DNA of 64,000 nt from Amaricoccus solimangrovi (GTDB lineage: Bacteria; Pseudomonadota; Alphaproteobacteria; Rhodobacterales; Rhodobacteraceae): NCBI RefSeq assembly GCF_006385685.1, contig NZ_VFRP01000004.1, positions 207,876 through 271,875 of the forward strand, in the 5' to 3' direction. A program made the translations under genes and the position numbers. The notes under the pieces were generated by a model. It had not been told where the DNA came from, did no database searches, and saw only the letters and a list, made by a program, of their open reading frames with translations. Shown here in pieces: positions 8,076 to 17,769 of the stretch (its first letter is position 1; the number at the start of each line of letters is the position of its first letter).

Positions 8076-8621
8076 ATGAGCCTCAAGGCCGGCGACAGCG
8101 TCGAAGTGACGATCACCCATCTCGAGATGGCGGCGCGGCCCGCGCATCCGATCCCGCACATGCCCGCCGGCGCCCCCTCGATGCTGGTCGCCGCCGAGCG
8201 GCCGCCGGCCTGGTACTTCCTCCAGCTCTACGACGCGGTCGGCGCCGATTACGAATGGACCGACCAGCACCAGCGGAGCACCGAGGAACTCGCGGGGCTC
8301 CTGCGCGATCCGAAGGTGACACTCTGCACGCTGATCCGGGCGGGCTGGCCGCACGGGTTCTTCGTGCTCGACGCGCGCGCCGAGGGGGTCTGCGACCTGT
8401 CCTATTTCGGGCTGGTGGCGGAGGCGATGGGCCAGGGGCTCGGCACCTTCCTGCTCTGCACCGCCGTCCACATGGCCTGGGACCAGCCCGGCACGCGGCT
8501 CGTCACGGTCAACACCAACACGCTCGACCATCCCCGGGCGCTGCCGCTCTATCAGAAGGTCGGCTTCCAGCCCACGCGGCGCGAGGTCGTGACCCGGATC
8601 CTGAATCGCGACCGCGCCTGA
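8076..8621 (+). CDS. GNAT-family N-acetyltransferase
   Basis: A 181-residue protein of the Gcn5-related acetyltransferase fold. The acetyl-CoA binding segment is seen as LVAEAMGQGLGTFLLCTAVH (about 124-143, with the pattern GxGxG), followed by VTVNTNTLDHPRALPLYQKVGF (split as VNTNTLDHPRA and LYQKVGF), the usual C-terminal strand-helix. The acceptor substrate cannot be told from the sequence. It begins three bases after sseA and is followed 41 bases later by the aminotransferase, so the three genes may be co-transcribed. Confidence 0.85.
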   Translation: MSLKAGDSVEVTITHLEMAARPAHPIPHMPAGAPSMLVAAERPPAWYFLQLYDAVGADYEWTDQHQRSTEELAGLLRDPKVTLCTLIRAGWPHGFFVLDARAEGVCDLSYFGLVAEAMGQGLGTFLLCTAVHMAWDQPGTRLVTVNTNTLDHPRALPLYQKVGFQPTRREVVTRILNRDRA

Positions 8622-8662
8622 CGGAAGGCCGCGCGCGCGCCCCGCGCCCCGGAGGAGAACCC

Positions 8663-9844
8663 ATGCTCGAAGCCCTGAATACGCCCGCCCCCGACAAGAT
8701 CATCGAACTGATGGGCCTCTACGCGGCCGACACCCGGGAGGACAAGCTCGACCTCGGCGTCGGCGTCTACAAGGACGCCCAGGGCCGCACGCCGATCATG
8801 CACGCCGTCAAGGCGGCGGAGAAGCGGCTCTGGGAGGAGCAGACGACGAAATCCTACGTGGCGCTGCTCGGCGACACGGAATTCGTCGAGCAGATGCGCG
8901 GCCTCATCTTCGGCGAGGCGGTGCCCACCGACCGGATCGCGGGCTGCCAGACGCCCGGCGGCACCGGCGCGGTGCACCAGCTCTTCGAGCTCATCCAGCG
9001 CGCCGACCCGGAGGCGAGCGTCTGGTATTCGGATCCGACCTGGCCGAACCACCCGGCGATGCTCGCCCATCTCGGCATCGAGGCGAAGACCTACCGCTAT
9101 TTCGATGCCGCGACCTGCGAGGTGGATTTCGAGGGCATGCTCGCCGATCTCGCCGGAGCGAAGGTCGGCGATGTCGTGCTGCTGCACGGCTGCTGCCACA
9201 ACCCGACCGGCGCCAATCCGACGCTGGAACAGTGGCGCACGCTGGCCGAGCTCTTCGCGCGGCGGGGGCTCGTGCCGATGATCGACCTCGCCTATCAGGG
9301 CTTCGGCGACGGGATCGATTCCGACGTGGCGGGCCTGCGCTACATGGCGGGACAGGTGCCCGAGATGCTGGTCGCGGCCAGCTGCTCGAAGAACTTCGGC
9401 CTCTACCGCGACCGGGTCGGCGCCGCCTTCGCGATCAGCTCAGCCCCGAACCTGACGCCGATCGCGCGCGGCAACCTCGCCTCGCTCAACCGGATGAACT
9501 TCTCCTTCCCGCCCGATCATGGCGCGAAGACCGTCGCGATCATCCTCGGCGACAGCGGGCTCCGGATGGACTGGGTCACCGAGCTCGAGGGGATGCGGCG
9601 CGGCATGCTGACGCTGCGCCAGAGCTTCGCCGAGGCGCTGCGGCGGGCGACGAATTCCGACCGCTACGATTTCGTCGCGACCCACCGGGGCATGTTCTCC
9701 CGGCTCGGCCTCACGCCCGAACAGGTGGCCCTGCTCCGGAGCGATCACGGGATCTACATGACCGGCGACAGCCGGATCAACATCGCGGGGCTTCCGGCCC
9801 AAGGGCTCGACAAGCTCGCCGCCGCCATCGCGGCGGTGGAATAG
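8663..9844 (+). CDS. Aromatic/aspartate aminotransferase (class I, PLP-dependent)
   Basis: A 393-residue fold-type I aminotransferase of the AspC/TyrB branch that moves amino groups between aspartate or aromatic amino acids and 2-oxoglutarate. It shows LDLGVGVYKD near residue 30, CQTPGGTGAVH near 95, HGCCHNPTGANP near 176, and the PLP Schiff-base lysine at about residue 243 in ASCSKNFGLYRDRVG. This pattern (SKNFGLY) is typical of the E. coli-like TyrB/AspC subgroup. GGAGGAG precedes the ATG at 8663. I cannot decide between tyrosine and aspartate preference from sequence alone. Confidence 0.9.
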   Translation: MLEALNTPAPDKIIELMGLYAADTREDKLDLGVGVYKDAQGRTPIMHAVKAAEKRLWEEQTTKSYVALLGDTEFVEQMRGLIFGEAVPTDRIAGCQTPGGTGAVHQLFELIQRADPEASVWYSDPTWPNHPAMLAHLGIEAKTYRYFDAATCEVDFEGMLADLAGAKVGDVVLLHGCCHNPTGANPTLEQWRTLAELFARRGLVPMIDLAYQGFGDGIDSDVAGLRYMAGQVPEMLVAASCSKNFGLYRDRVGAAFAISSAPNLTPIARGNLASLNRMNFSFPPDHGAKTVAIILGDSGLRMDWVTELEGMRRGMLTLRQSFAEALRRATNSDRYDFVATHRGMFSRLGLTPEQVALLRSDHGIYMTGDSRINIAGLPAQGLDKLAAAIAAVE

Positions 9845-9871
9845 GACCCGCGGCAGGCACCGGTCCCAACG

Positions 9872-9897
9872 AAAAGAGGCCCGCGCGGGCGGGCCTC
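9872..9897 (-). terminator. Rho-independent terminator of cspA
   Basis: An 8-base-pair stem (GAGGCCCG at 9876-9883 with CGGGCCTC at 9890-9897) and a six-base loop are followed, in the minus-strand direction, by TTTTC. It lies 64 bases beyond the cspA stop codon and could also slow plus-strand transcripts from the aminotransferase gene. Confidence 0.65.
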
Positions 9898-9901
9898 AGG
9901 T

Positions 9902-9919
9902 CGCGCCCCGAGGGGCGCG
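9902..9919. other. Perfect GC hairpin between cspA and its terminator
   Basis: CGCGCCCC (9902-9909) and GGGGCGCG (9912-9919) form a stem around a two-base centre. There is no T-run on either side. It may stabilise the 3' end of the short cspA mRNA or be a second termination hairpin. Confidence 0.35.
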
Positions 9920-9960
9920 GGCGGCCGGATCCGTCAGGCGGACCGGCCTTTGACGCGCGA

Positions 9961-10170
9961 TCAGCGCACCAGCGCGATCTGGCTGGCCGAGGTGCGGCCG
10001 TCGCGGCCGGTCTCGAGCTCGTAGCTGACCTTCTGTCCGTCCGCGATCTCGCGAAGCCCGGCGCGCTCCAGCGCCGAGATGTGCAGGAACACATCCTTGC
10101 CGCCGCTCTCGGGCTGGATGAACCCGAAGCCCTTGGTGGCGTTGAACCATTTCACAGTGCCGTTGGCCAT
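9961..10170 (-). CDS. cspA: Cold-shock domain protein (CspA family)
   Basis: A 69-residue single-domain nucleic-acid-binding protein, probably an RNA chaperone. Both RNA-binding motifs are present: KGFGFI (residues 13-18) and DVFLHI (26-31), after the start MANGTVKWFN. The C-terminal end RTSASQIALVR is usual for alphaproteobacterial cold-shock proteins. The ATG at 10170 is preceded by GGAGACGAAGAG. The gene stands alone between convergent and co-directional neighbours and has its own terminator. The 174 bases between it and dapB should hold its promoter, but I could not assign -35 and -10 boxes with confidence. Confidence 0.93.
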   Translation of the reverse strand: MANGTVKWFNATKGFGFIQPESGGKDVFLHISALERAGLREIADGQKVSYELETGRDGRTSASQIALVR

Positions 10171-10344
10171 TCTCTTCGTCTCCAGTGAAGCCGCCCGCGA
10201 AATGCGGCGGCCGCGGGTCAAGTCAAACCAAGATCGATAGTCTGACCGGCGAGACGACGAGCAGATAGTTCGAGAGGTAACTTTACCGGCTGCTCACCTA
10301 CGACAGAATCGGCCTCCGCGCAACGGGATTTGCCCGCGCCCGGC

Positions 10345-11160
10345 TCAGAGACCGAGGCCGAGCACGTCGCGCATCGTATATTCGCCGGGCGCGCGCCCCT
10401 GTCCCCAGAGCGCCGCGCGCACCGCGCCGCGCGCGAAGAGCATGCGGTCGCTCGCGACATGGCCGAGCGTGACCCGCTCGCCGGCGCCGGCGAAGAGCAC
10501 CTCGTGCTCGCCGATCACGTCGCCGCCGCGCAGGCTCGCGAAGCCGATCGCCCCCTCGGGCCGCGGGCCGGTCAGCCCGTCGCGGCCGGCGACGCGCGCC
10601 TGGTCGAGCAGGACGCCCCGTCCCTCCGCCGCCGCCTCGCCCAGCATCAGCGCCGTGCCGGAGGGCGCGTCGACCTTGTGGCGGTGGTGGGTCTCGACGA
10701 TCTCGATGTCGTAATCGGGGCCGAGCACCGCCGCCACCTTCCGGGTGAGCTCGACGAGCAGGTTGACGCCGACGCTCATGTTGCCGGAGCGCACGATCAC
10801 CGCGTGGCGGCCGGCGGCGCGCAGATGCGCGAGATGCGCGGGCTCGAGCCCGGTCGTGCCGATCACATGCGTCAGCCGCGCCTGCGCCGCGAGTTCGGCG
10901 AAGCCCACCGTCGCCTCCGGCGTCGTGAAGTCGAGCACCGCCTGGCTGCGCGCGAAGACCTCGAGCGCGTCGTCGTCGACCTTCACGCCGACCGGCGCGC
11001 CGCCCATCGCCTCGCCGAGGTCCTGCCCCGCCCAGGGGTGCCCCGGCCGCACCGTCGCACCGCTGAGGTAGGCGCCCGGCGCCTCCTCGACCGCCGCCAC
11101 CAGCATGCGCCCCATCCGGCCGGCGGCGCCGACGACCGCGATCCCCACGCCCTTTTCCAT
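10345..11160 (-). CDS. dapB: 4-hydroxy-tetrahydrodipicolinate reductase
   Basis: Reduces the dihydrodipicolinate-stage intermediate of lysine and meso-diaminopimelate synthesis using NAD(P)H. The 271-residue protein starts with the dinucleotide-binding motif [12 protein letters not shown] (about 9-20). It contains IGTTGL (about 101-106), the catalytic stretch [16 protein letters not shown] (about 154-169, with the paired histidines and lysine of DapB), and the C-terminal [19 protein letters not shown]. The ATG at 11160 fits the family start. It diverges from rbfA with 90 bases between the two starts. Confidence 0.95.
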   Translation of the reverse strand: MEKGVGIAVVGAAGRMGRMLVAAVEEAPGAYLSGATVRPGHPWAGQDLGEAMGGAPVGVKVDDDALEVFARSQAVLDFTTPEATVGFAELAAQARLTHVIGTTGLEPAHLAHLRAAGRHAVIVRSGNMSVGVNLLVELTRKVAAVLGPDYDIEIVETHHRHKVDAPSGTALMLGEAAAEGRGVLLDQARVAGRDGLTGPRPEGAIGFASLRGGDVIGEHEVLFAGAGERVTLGHVASDRMLFARGAVRAALWGQGRAPGEYTMRDVLGLGL

Positions 11161-11250
11161 GCTATTCTCCCGTCCAGTCGCGCGGATCCTCCGGGGCGAA
11201 GCGACGCCGCCGCCCTTGACTCCGCGCGCGCGTGATAGGATGTGACCCGG

Positions 11251-11646
11251 ATGGCAAAGACAAGACCCCTTTCCGGCGGCCCGAGCCAGCGCCAGCTGCG
11301 CGTGGCGGAGGTGATCCGGCGCGCGCTGTCGGACATCCTCGCCCGCGGCGACGTGCACGATCCCGAGCTCGGCTCGGCCTCGATCACCGTGGCCGAGGTC
11401 AAGGTCTCGCCCGACCTCAGGCATGCCACCGTCTTCGTCCTGCCGCTCGGCGGGGTGAATACCGAGGGCGTGCTGAAGGCGCTGACGCGCAACCGGCAGG
11501 AGTTGCGCCGGCAGGTGACGGGCCAGATCGACCTGAAATTCTCGCCGGAGCTGAGCTTCCAGCCGGACCGGCGTTTCGACCAGATGGACCGGACCCGCGA
11601 ATTGCTGAATTCGCCCGAGGTGCGCCGGGACATCGATTCCGACTGA
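11251..11646 (+). CDS. rbfA: Ribosome-binding factor A
   Basis: Binds the 30S subunit and helps 16S rRNA maturation. The 131-residue protein has the RbfA core from [20 protein letters not shown] through [24 protein letters not shown] sequence ([19 protein letters not shown]) and ends with the region [20 protein letters not shown]. The ATG at 11251 was chosen because the protein then starts [10 protein letters not shown]; an in-frame GTG at 11242 is possible. truB follows after 12 bases, as often seen in proteobacteria. Confidence 0.93.
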   Translation: MAKTRPLSGGPSQRQLRVAEVIRRALSDILARGDVHDPELGSASITVAEVKVSPDLRHATVFVLPLGGVNTEGVLKALTRNRQELRRQVTGQIDLKFSPELSFQPDRRFDQMDRTRELLNSPEVRRDIDSD

Positions 11647-11658
11647 CGAGGTTTTCCC

Positions 11659-12573
11659 ATGGCCAGACGTCGACGCGGCCGGCCGGTGCACGGCTGGCTC
11701 CTGATCGACAAACCCGCGGGGCCGACCTCGGCCCAGGTGGTGGCGAAGGTCCGCTGGGCGCTCGACGCGTCCAAGGCGGGGCATGCCGGCACGCTCGATC
11801 CCGCGGCGACCGGGCTTCTCGCCGTCGCGCTCGGCGAGGCGACGAAGACGGTTCCCTATGTGACCGACGCCGACAAGTGCTACCGCTTCACGGTGCGCTG
11901 GGGCGCGCGGACGGCGACCGACGACGCCGAGGGCGCGGTGATCGCGACGAGCGACGCGCGGCCCGCGCCGGGAGAGATCGCGGCGGCGCTCGCCGCCTTC
12001 CGGGGCGACATCCTTCAGATCCCGCCCGATGTCTCGGCGGTGAAGGTCGAGGGCGAGCGCGCCTATGACCTCGCCCGCGCGGGCGAGACGCTGGAACTCG
12101 CGGCCCGGCCGCTCCACGTCGCCCGGCTGGAACTCGTCGGCACGCCCGACGCCGATACCGCCGTGCTGGAGATGGAATGCGGCAAGGGCGGCTATGTCCG
12201 CGCCATCGCCCGCGATCTCGGCGCGGCGCTCGGCTGCCACGGCCATGTGACGGAGCTGCGCCGCCTCTGGGCCGGCCCCTTCGACGTCGCGGACGCGATC
12301 GGCCTCGACGAGGTGGATCGCCTCGCGCGCACCCCCGATCTCGACGCGCGCCTGCTGGGGCTCGAGGCGGGCCTGGGCGACCTGCCCTGCCTGCCGGCGA
12401 CGCCGCAGGGCGCGGCGCGGCTCCGCAACGGCAATCCCGGTCTCGTCCTGTCCTCGAACGTCGATTACGGCGACGAGGCCTGGGCGAGCTACGAGGGCGC
12501 GCCGGTCGCGATCGGCGTCTATCGCGGCGGCGAGCTGCACCCGACCCGCGTCTTTCGGCTCGACGCCGATTGA
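11659..12573 (+). CDS. truB: tRNA pseudouridine-55 synthase TruB
   Basis: Makes pseudouridine 55 in the T-loop of tRNAs. The 304-residue protein has the TruB motif [14 protein letters not shown] with the catalytic aspartate at residue 47, the N-terminal [17 protein letters not shown], and the [13 protein letters not shown] segment near residue 177. The basic start [10 protein letters not shown] is common in this family. GAGG lies before the ATG. It is coupled to rbfA by a 12-base gap and probably shares its transcript. Confidence 0.96.
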   Translation: MARRRRGRPVHGWLLIDKPAGPTSAQVVAKVRWALDASKAGHAGTLDPAATGLLAVALGEATKTVPYVTDADKCYRFTVRWGARTATDDAEGAVIATSDARPAPGEIAAALAAFRGDILQIPPDVSAVKVEGERAYDLARAGETLELAARPLHVARLELVGTPDADTAVLEMECGKGGYVRAIARDLGAALGCHGHVTELRRLWAGPFDVADAIGLDEVDRLARTPDLDARLLGLEAGLGDLPCLPATPQGAARLRNGNPGLVLSSNVDYGDEAWASYEGAPVAIGVYRGGELHPTRVFRLDAD

Positions 12574-12612
12574 CGATGCCCCATAATCCCTCCGCGCAGG
12601 CGGGGGGATGGC

Positions 12613-14172
12613 ATGGACGACGGCTCGAAACCGGGTGAGACGCTGACGGCGCGGCCGCTCGTCACCGCCTATGAGGCCTTTCCGGAACTCGAACGGCTCT
12701 TCCTCGGCGCGACGACGGAAATCTGGGCCGGGTTCCGGATCTTCGATCTCAGGACGAAGCTGCGCTCGCCCGAGGGGCGGGCCGTCGGCGAGAGCTGGTT
12801 CGACCTGATCGTGCACCGGCTGCGCGCGGGCGTGAGGATCCATTTCCTGCTCGCCGATTTCGATCCCGCGCTGGCGACGCCGCTGCATCGGGGAACCTGG
12901 CGCTCGGTGCGGCAGTTCTGCGCGGCGCGCGAGATGGCCGGCGGCGCGGGGCTCGACCTTCTCGCCACGCGGCACGGCGCGCGGGCGGGCCTCGCCCCCC
13001 GCGGCCTCTTCTGGCCGGGCGTTCTCGCGAAGATCAGGGGCCAGATCCAGGCCCTGCGCGAGCTCGAGGAAGCCGAGCGGCGCGAGGCGCTCAGCCTCGC
13101 CGTCGGCCTGCGCCCCTGGATCCGCGATCCGCTCGCGGGCGGCTTCGCCTTCCGGCTCTGCCCGGTTCCGCATATCCATCCGGCGACGCATCATCAGAAG
13201 CTCGCGGTCTTCGACCGGCGCGCGCTCTTCATCGGCGGACTCGATCTCGACGAGCGGCGCTACGACGACCCGCGCCACGACCGCCCGGCGGAGGAGACAT
13301 GGCACGACGTCTCCGTCGTCACCGAGGCGCCGGACTGCGTCGCGGCGGCGCAGGCCCATCTCGAGGCGATGCTGGGCGGGCAACCGCCGCCGCCGCCCCA
13401 GAGCCGGGGCAACCCCCGCCTCGTCCGCACCGTCTCGCGCGCGGGATCGGCCAATCCCTTCCGGCTCTCGCCCCGGCCGATGATCCGGGAATCGGAGGCG
13501 GAGCATTTCCGGATCTTCGCGGCGGCGCGCCAGCTCATCTTCATCGAGACGCAGTATTTCCGCCACCGGCCGCTCGCCCGGGCGCTGGCGCGGGCGGCGC
13601 GTCGCAACCGTGATCTGCAGCTCATCATGATGCTGCCGGCGGCGCCGGAGGAGGTGGCCTTCGAATCACGTCCCGGGCTCGACTCGCGCTTCGGCGAGTA
13701 CCTGCAGGCGCGCTGCGTGCGGAAGGTGAAGAGCGCCTTCGGACCCCGCGCCTTCATCGGCATGCCGCTTCGGCCCGTGCCCTCGCGGAGCGCGTCGCGC
13801 GACACGGCGCTCGGCTCCGACATCGTCTATATCCATGCGAAAGTGACGGTCGCCGACGACCGGGCGGGGCTGGTCGGCTCGGCCAATCTCAACGGCCGCA
13901 GCATGCGCTGGGACACCGAGGCGGGCGTGGTCTTCGACGACGCGCCCACCGTCGCGCATCTGCGCCGCCGGCTCTTCGAGCACTGGCTGCCGCCGGACGC
14001 GCCCGCGGCGGCCTACGACCTCGCCACCGCCCGCGCGGCCTGGAGCGAGATCGCGCGCGAGAACACCCGACGCCCGCCTCGGGAGCGGCGCGGCTTCATC
14101 GTGCCCTACAACGTGCGACCCGCCGAGGAATTCGGCCAGCCGGTGCCGGGCGTGCCCGAGGAACTCGTCTAG
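12613..14172 (+). CDS. Phospholipase D-like protein with two HKD motifs
   Basis: A 519-residue phospholipase D superfamily protein. Two HxKxxxxD motifs are intact: HHQKLAVFD (H194, K196) and HAKVTVADD (H408, K410), each followed by the usual GG or GSANLNGRS segment. Two motifs imply one active site that works through a phosphohistidine intermediate, on phospholipid headgroups or another phosphodiester. I see no signal peptide or membrane span, unlike typical cardiolipin synthases, so the substrate is uncertain. It follows truB after 39 bases and may be read from the same transcript. Confidence 0.87.
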   Translation: MDDGSKPGETLTARPLVTAYEAFPELERLFLGATTEIWAGFRIFDLRTKLRSPEGRAVGESWFDLIVHRLRAGVRIHFLLADFDPALATPLHRGTWRSVRQFCAAREMAGGAGLDLLATRHGARAGLAPRGLFWPGVLAKIRGQIQALRELEEAERREALSLAVGLRPWIRDPLAGGFAFRLCPVPHIHPATHHQKLAVFDRRALFIGGLDLDERRYDDPRHDRPAEETWHDVSVVTEAPDCVAAAQAHLEAMLGGQPPPPPQSRGNPRLVRTVSRAGSANPFRLSPRPMIRESEAEHFRIFAAARQLIFIETQYFRHRPLARALARAARRNRDLQLIMMLPAAPEEVAFESRPGLDSRFGEYLQARCVRKVKSAFGPRAFIGMPLRPVPSRSASRDTALGSDIVYIHAKVTVADDRAGLVGSANLNGRSMRWDTEAGVVFDDAPTVAHLRRRLFEHWLPPDAPAAAYDLATARAAWSEIARENTRRPPRERRGFIVPYNVRPAEEFGQPVPGVPEELV

Positions 14173-14173
14173 C

Positions 14174-14332
14174 TCAGAGGCACACGCCGTCGATCACCAC
14201 CCCGCCCGAGCCGCCGTCGTCGCAACCGGTCTGGCGGCTCTGGAGCAGCGGGTGCTTCGGCGGCGCGGGCCCGGAACAGGCGGAAAGGGCGAGGACCTGC
14301 CCGAGCACGAGCAGGAACAAGGCGTGGCGCAT
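14174..14332 (-). CDS. Small lipoprotein of unknown function
   Basis: A 52-residue precursor with a lipoprotein signal peptide: MRHALFLLVLGQVLALSAC, whose lipobox LSAC puts the acylated cysteine at residue 19. The mature part is only about 34 residues, with two further cysteines (TGCDDGG and GVCL) that could form a disulfide. The ATG at 14332 is preferred over an upstream in-frame start because it places the signal peptide correctly and GGGGAG lies upstream. It is downstream of map on the same strand after 67 bases. I do not recognise a family. Confidence 0.6.
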   Translation of the reverse strand: MRHALFLLVLGQVLALSACSGPAPPKHPLLQSRQTGCDDGGSGGVVIDGVCL

Positions 14333-14399
14333 CTCGACATCTCCCCTCGTCGCGGGCCAGAGCATCCCAGCCCCGGCCGCCGCGATCAAGAGCGGAGGA

Positions 14400-15221
14400 T
14401 CAGGCGGCGCGGTCCCAGGTCGGGTGGAAACGGCCGGCGGGCGACAGCGTGAAGATCTCGCAGCCGTCCTCGGTCACGCCGATCGAATGCTCGAACTGGG
14501 CCGAGAGCGAGCGGTCCTTCGTCACCGCCGTCCAGTCGTCGTCGAGCACCTTGGTCTCCGGCCGGCCGAGGTTGATCATCGGCTCGATCGTGAAGAACAT
14601 CCCCGGCTCCAGCACCGGTCCCGAGCCCCAGCGGCCGTAATGGAGCACGTTCGGCGCGGCGTGGAACACCCGGCCGAGCCCATGGCCGCAGAAATCGCGC
14701 ACCACCGAGCAGCGGTTGGCCTCGGCGAAGCGCTGGATCGCGGCGCCGATGTCGCCGAAGGTATGGCCGGGCCTCACCTGCTCGATGCCCTTGAAGAGGC
14801 AGTCGTGGGTGATGTCGATCAGCCGCTCCGCCTTGCGGTTGGGCGTGCCCGCGACATACATCCGGCTCGAGTCGCCGTACCAGCCGTCGACGATCACTGT
14901 GACGTCGATGTTGAGGATGTCGCCGTCGCGCAGCCGCTTGTCGGAGGGGATGCCGTGGCAGACGACATGGTTGATCGAGATGCAGGAGGCGTGCTGATAG
15001 CCCTTGTAGCCCACGGTGGCCGAGATCGCGCCGGCGGCGCGAATCATGTCGTGGATCGCCGTGTCGAGTTCGAGCGTCGAGACGCCCGGCTTCACCAGCG
15101 GCGCGACGCGATCGAGAATATCCGCGACCAGATGCCCCGCCGCGCGCATTCCGGCGAAATCCTCTGGCGCGTGAATGCGAATGCCGTCCTTGTTCAGGCG
15201 GCTCGGCGAATAACCTTCCAC
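14400..15221 (-). CDS. map: Methionine aminopeptidase, type I
   Basis: Removes the initiator methionine from nascent proteins. The 273-residue protein has the pita-bread fold metal ligands: aspartates in NIDVTVIVDGWYGDSS, histidine in CGHGLGRVFH, glutamate in FTIEPMI and the final glutamate near FEHSIGVTEDG. The start was taken as GTG 15221 because AGGAG lies eight bases upstream and the length then matches the family; the frame stays open further upstream without a better start. It diverges from the CinA-like gene over 243 bases in which I see no clear regulatory element. Confidence 0.94.
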   Translation of the reverse strand: MEGYSPSRLNKDGIRIHAPEDFAGMRAAGHLVADILDRVAPLVKPGVSTLELDTAIHDMIRAAGAISATVGYKGYQHASCISINHVVCHGIPSDKRLRDGDILNIDVTVIVDGWYGDSSRMYVAGTPNRKAERLIDITHDCLFKGIEQVRPGHTFGDIGAAIQRFAEANRCSVVRDFCGHGLGRVFHAAPNVLHYGRWGSGPVLEPGMFFTIEPMINLGRPETKVLDDDWTAVTKDRSLSAQFEHSIGVTEDGCEIFTLSPAGRFHPTWDRAA

Positions 15222-15464
15222 GGCGGTGTCTCCTGACAGTCTGATCGTCCCCTCGAAGCGTGCGGCGGGCGGAATGCCGAAGATCGGGATCCCCGCCCGG
15301 AATATCAGCCGCGGACCCCGCGCACAGTGGCATGTAGGCCTTCGGCCCGCCGGGGGCAACCGCCCCGGCCCTCCGCCGCCCGCGGGACCGCGTTGCATCG
15401 CGCGCCGGCTTGGGTCTCTGATGGCGCGAGAACCGCCACCCGAGAAACCGCCCGGAGACCCGCC

Positions 15465-16214
15465 ATGACCCCCGTCGACCCAGGCCCGACCGCCGCCATG
15501 ATCACGATCGGCGACGAGATCCTCTCGGGCCGGACCCAGGATGCGAACATGCCCTTCCTCGCCCAGGCGCTGGCCGCCAAGGGCATCCCGATGCGGGAGG
15601 CGCGCGTCGTGCCCGACGTGGCCGAGGAGATCGTCGCGGCTGTGAACGCGCTCCGCGCGAAATACACCCATGTCTTCACCTCGGGCGGGATCGGCCCCAC
15701 CCATGACGACATCACCGCCGATTGCGTCGCGGCCGCCTTCGGCGTCGGGATCGGCGTGCGCGAGGATGCGCGGGCGATCCTCGCCACCAATTACGCCGAT
15801 CCGGAGCGCGACCTGAACGAGGCGCGGCTCAGGATGGCGCGGATCCCGGACGGGGCCGCGCTGATCGACAACCCGGTCTCGAAGGCCCCGGGCTTCACGC
15901 TCGGCAACGTGCATGTGATGGCCGGCGTGCCCCGCGTATTCCAGGCGATGGTGGCGGCCCTGCTGCCCGGCCTCGCGGACGGGGTGCCGGTCCTGAGCGA
16001 GTCGATCCGGATCGACCTGCCGGAGGGACGGATCGCGGGGCCGCTGCGGCTGGTCGCCGAGGCGCATCCGGACGTCTCGATCGGCAGCTATCCGTTCCAG
16101 AACGACGGAGGCTTCGGCGCGAACATCGTCGCGCGGAGCACGGATCCGGCGGCGCTGGCCGAGGCGATGGCGGCGCTGCGCGAGATGGCGGCGCTGCTCG
16201 CCGCGCCGGCCTGA
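15465..16214 (+). CDS. Molybdopterin-binding, CinA-like protein
   Basis: A 249-residue protein with the MoaB/MogA-like fold found at the N-terminus of CinA. It begins AAMITIGDEILSGRTQDANM, includes FTSGGIGPTHDDITADCVAAAFG (given in parts: TSGGIGPTHDD and TADCVAAAFG), and later NPVSKAPGFTLGNVHVMAGVP. It has no C-terminal nicotinamide-mononucleotide deamidase domain, so it is the short form often annotated as a molybdopterin-binding or competence/damage-inducible A-type protein. The exact role of these short forms is not settled. It stands just before tRNA-Leu. Confidence 0.85.
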   Translation: MTPVDPGPTAAMITIGDEILSGRTQDANMPFLAQALAAKGIPMREARVVPDVAEEIVAAVNALRAKYTHVFTSGGIGPTHDDITADCVAAAFGVGIGVREDARAILATNYADPERDLNEARLRMARIPDGAALIDNPVSKAPGFTLGNVHVMAGVPRVFQAMVAALLPGLADGVPVLSESIRIDLPEGRIAGPLRLVAEAHPDVSIGSYPFQNDGGFGANIVARSTDPAALAEAMAALREMAALLAAPA

Positions 16215-16266
16215 GCGCAGCTTTCCCTTGCCTTGACCGGGGAGAAGGCCTTACCAGCGAAGGCGC

Positions 16267-16352
16267 CGGGGCTTGGCGAAATTGGTAGACGCAAGGCACT
16301 TAAAATGCCTCGGGCTTGTCCCGTACCGGTTCGATTCCGGTAGCCCCGACCA
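16267..16352 (+). tRNA. tRNA-Leu (anticodon TAA)
   Basis: An 86-base class II tRNA folds completely. The acceptor stem is CGGGGCT with AGCCCCG, the D-arm is GCG-AAATTGGTAGA-CGC, and the anticodon stem AGGCA/TGCCT holds the loop CTTAAAA with anticodon TAA. A long variable arm (CGGG-CTTGT-CCCG) and the T-arm ACCGG-TTCGATT-CCGGT follow, with CCA encoded at the 3' end. The first base pair is C1-G72, whereas E. coli leucine tRNAs have G1-C72. The MFS gene on the other strand ends five bases beyond the CCA. Confidence 0.95.
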
Positions 16353-16356
16353 ACCC

Positions 16357-17769
16357 TCACTCCGCCGGGGCCGGCCGCGCCCGATGTCCCGAGACCGCCG
16401 CGCCCGCCTCGCGCGGCAGGCGCAGGAAGACGGCCGCGGCGATGACCGCGACCCCGGCGACGCCGAGGAAGGCGGTGTGGAAATCCGCGAGCGTCAGTCC
16501 GGCGGCTCCGCCCCGCGCCCGGCTCGAGACGTCGAGAATGGCCCCCGCGAGCGCCACGCCGGTCGCGAGCGAGATCTGCTGCGCCACCGCGTTGATCGCG
16601 GTCGCCTGCGAACTGTCCGCGTCGGTCACCTCGGCGAAGACGAGCGCGTTCACCCCGGTGAAGTAGAGCGAGCGCAGCACGCCGCCCGCGTAGAGGCAGG
16701 CCATGATGAGCGCGACCGGCGTCGCTGGCGTGAAACTCGCGTTGATCGCGATGAAGAGCGCCGAGGCGAGCGCGCCGAAGCCGAGCAGATCGCGGAAGCC
16801 GAAGGCGCGGAAGGCACGCCGGGCGACGAATTTCGAACTGAGCGCGCCCGCCGCCGCGACGAAGGTCACGAGGCCGGAATGGAAGGCGTCGAGCCCGAAG
16901 CCGAGCTGCAGCATCAGCGGCAGCAGGAACGGGATTGCCCCGATGCCGATCCGGAAGAGCGACCCGCCGAGGATGCCGGCGCGAAACAGCGGGTGCCGCA
17001 GCATCGCCGGATCGAGCAGCGGAAAGGGCGCGCGGCGGGCGTGCCGGACGTAGCCGAGGCTCGCCGCCAGGCCGATCGCGATCGTCGCATAGCCATAGGC
17101 GATCGGCAGCGCGGGCAGGCTCACGACCGACATGCCGAAGACGATTCCCGCGACGGCGAGCCCGCAGAGGACGAAGCCCGGCAGGTCGATCGGGCGCGGC
17201 TCCCGCGGCGCGCCATCCTCGAGGAAGCGGGTCACCAGCAGGATTCCGGCCACGCTGATCGGCACGTTGATCCAGAAGATCCAGTGCCAGCTGAGGTAGG
17301 TGGTGAGAAAGCCGCCCAGCGGCGGGCCGAGCAGCGGGCCGATCAGCGCGGGGATCGTGAGCCAGGCCATGGCGCTCACCAGATCCTCGCGCCGCGTGGC
17401 CCGGACGAGGATGAGCCGGCCGACCGGCGTCATCATCGATCCGCCGATCCCCTGCAGGAACCGGGCGAGCACGAAACCCTCGATCGATCCGGCGAAGGCG
17501 CAGGCGACCGAGCCCATCGCGAAGATCCCGATCGCGAGGCGGAAGACGTGCTTCGCTCCGAACCGGTCGGCCATCCAGCCGGAGATCGGGATGAAGATCG
17601 CGAGCGCGACCAGATAGGAGGTCACGGCGAGCTTCAGCGACACGGGCGACGTGCCGATATCGGCCGCGATCGCCGGCAGCGAGGTGGCGATCACCGTCGA
17701 ATCCATCTGCTCCATGAAGAGCGAGACGGCGAGCACCAGCGGAGTGATTGGAGCGTTCAGGCGGGGCAA
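16357..17769 (-). CDS. MFS multidrug exporter, DHA2 family (MdtD-like)
   Basis: A 470-residue drug:proton antiporter of the major facilitator superfamily. Motif A appears as GWMADRFGAKHVFR after the second helix, and MEQMDSTVIATSLPAIAADI at the first helix and FLQGIGGSMMTPVGRLILV match MdtD of E. coli closely in my recollection, as does the length. The start is proposed at TTG 17769, with GGAAG six bases upstream; a longer frame opening at 17865 would add a non-family, arginine-rich leader. It lies 97 bases downstream of the DNA ligase gene on the same strand. Substrates cannot be told from sequence. Confidence 0.87.
   Translation of the reverse strand: MPRLNAPITPLVLAVSLFMEQMDSTVIATSLPAIAADIGTSPVSLKLAVTSYLVALAIFIPISGWMADRFGAKHVFRLAIGIFAMGSVACAFAGSIEGFVLARFLQGIGGSMMTPVGRLILVRATRREDLVSAMAWLTIPALIGPLLGPPLGGFLTTYLSWHWIFWINVPISVAGILLVTRFLEDGAPREPRPIDLPGFVLCGLAVAGIVFGMSVVSLPALPIAYGYATIAIGLAASLGYVRHARRAPFPLLDPAMLRHPLFRAGILGGSLFRIGIGAIPFLLPLMLQLGFGLDAFHSGLVTFVAAAGALSSKFVARRAFRAFGFRDLLGFGALASALFIAINASFTPATPVALIMACLYAGGVLRSLYFTGVNALVFAEVTDADSSQATAINAVAQQISLATGVALAGAILDVSSRARGGAAGLTLADFHTAFLGVAGVAVIAAAVFLRLPREAGAAVSGHRARPAPAE

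Noticed and set aside
16267..17769. The tRNA-Leu gene as an attachment site for an integrated element.
   Set aside because: No integrase, no second copy of the tRNA 3' end in the window, and neighbouring genes have native composition.
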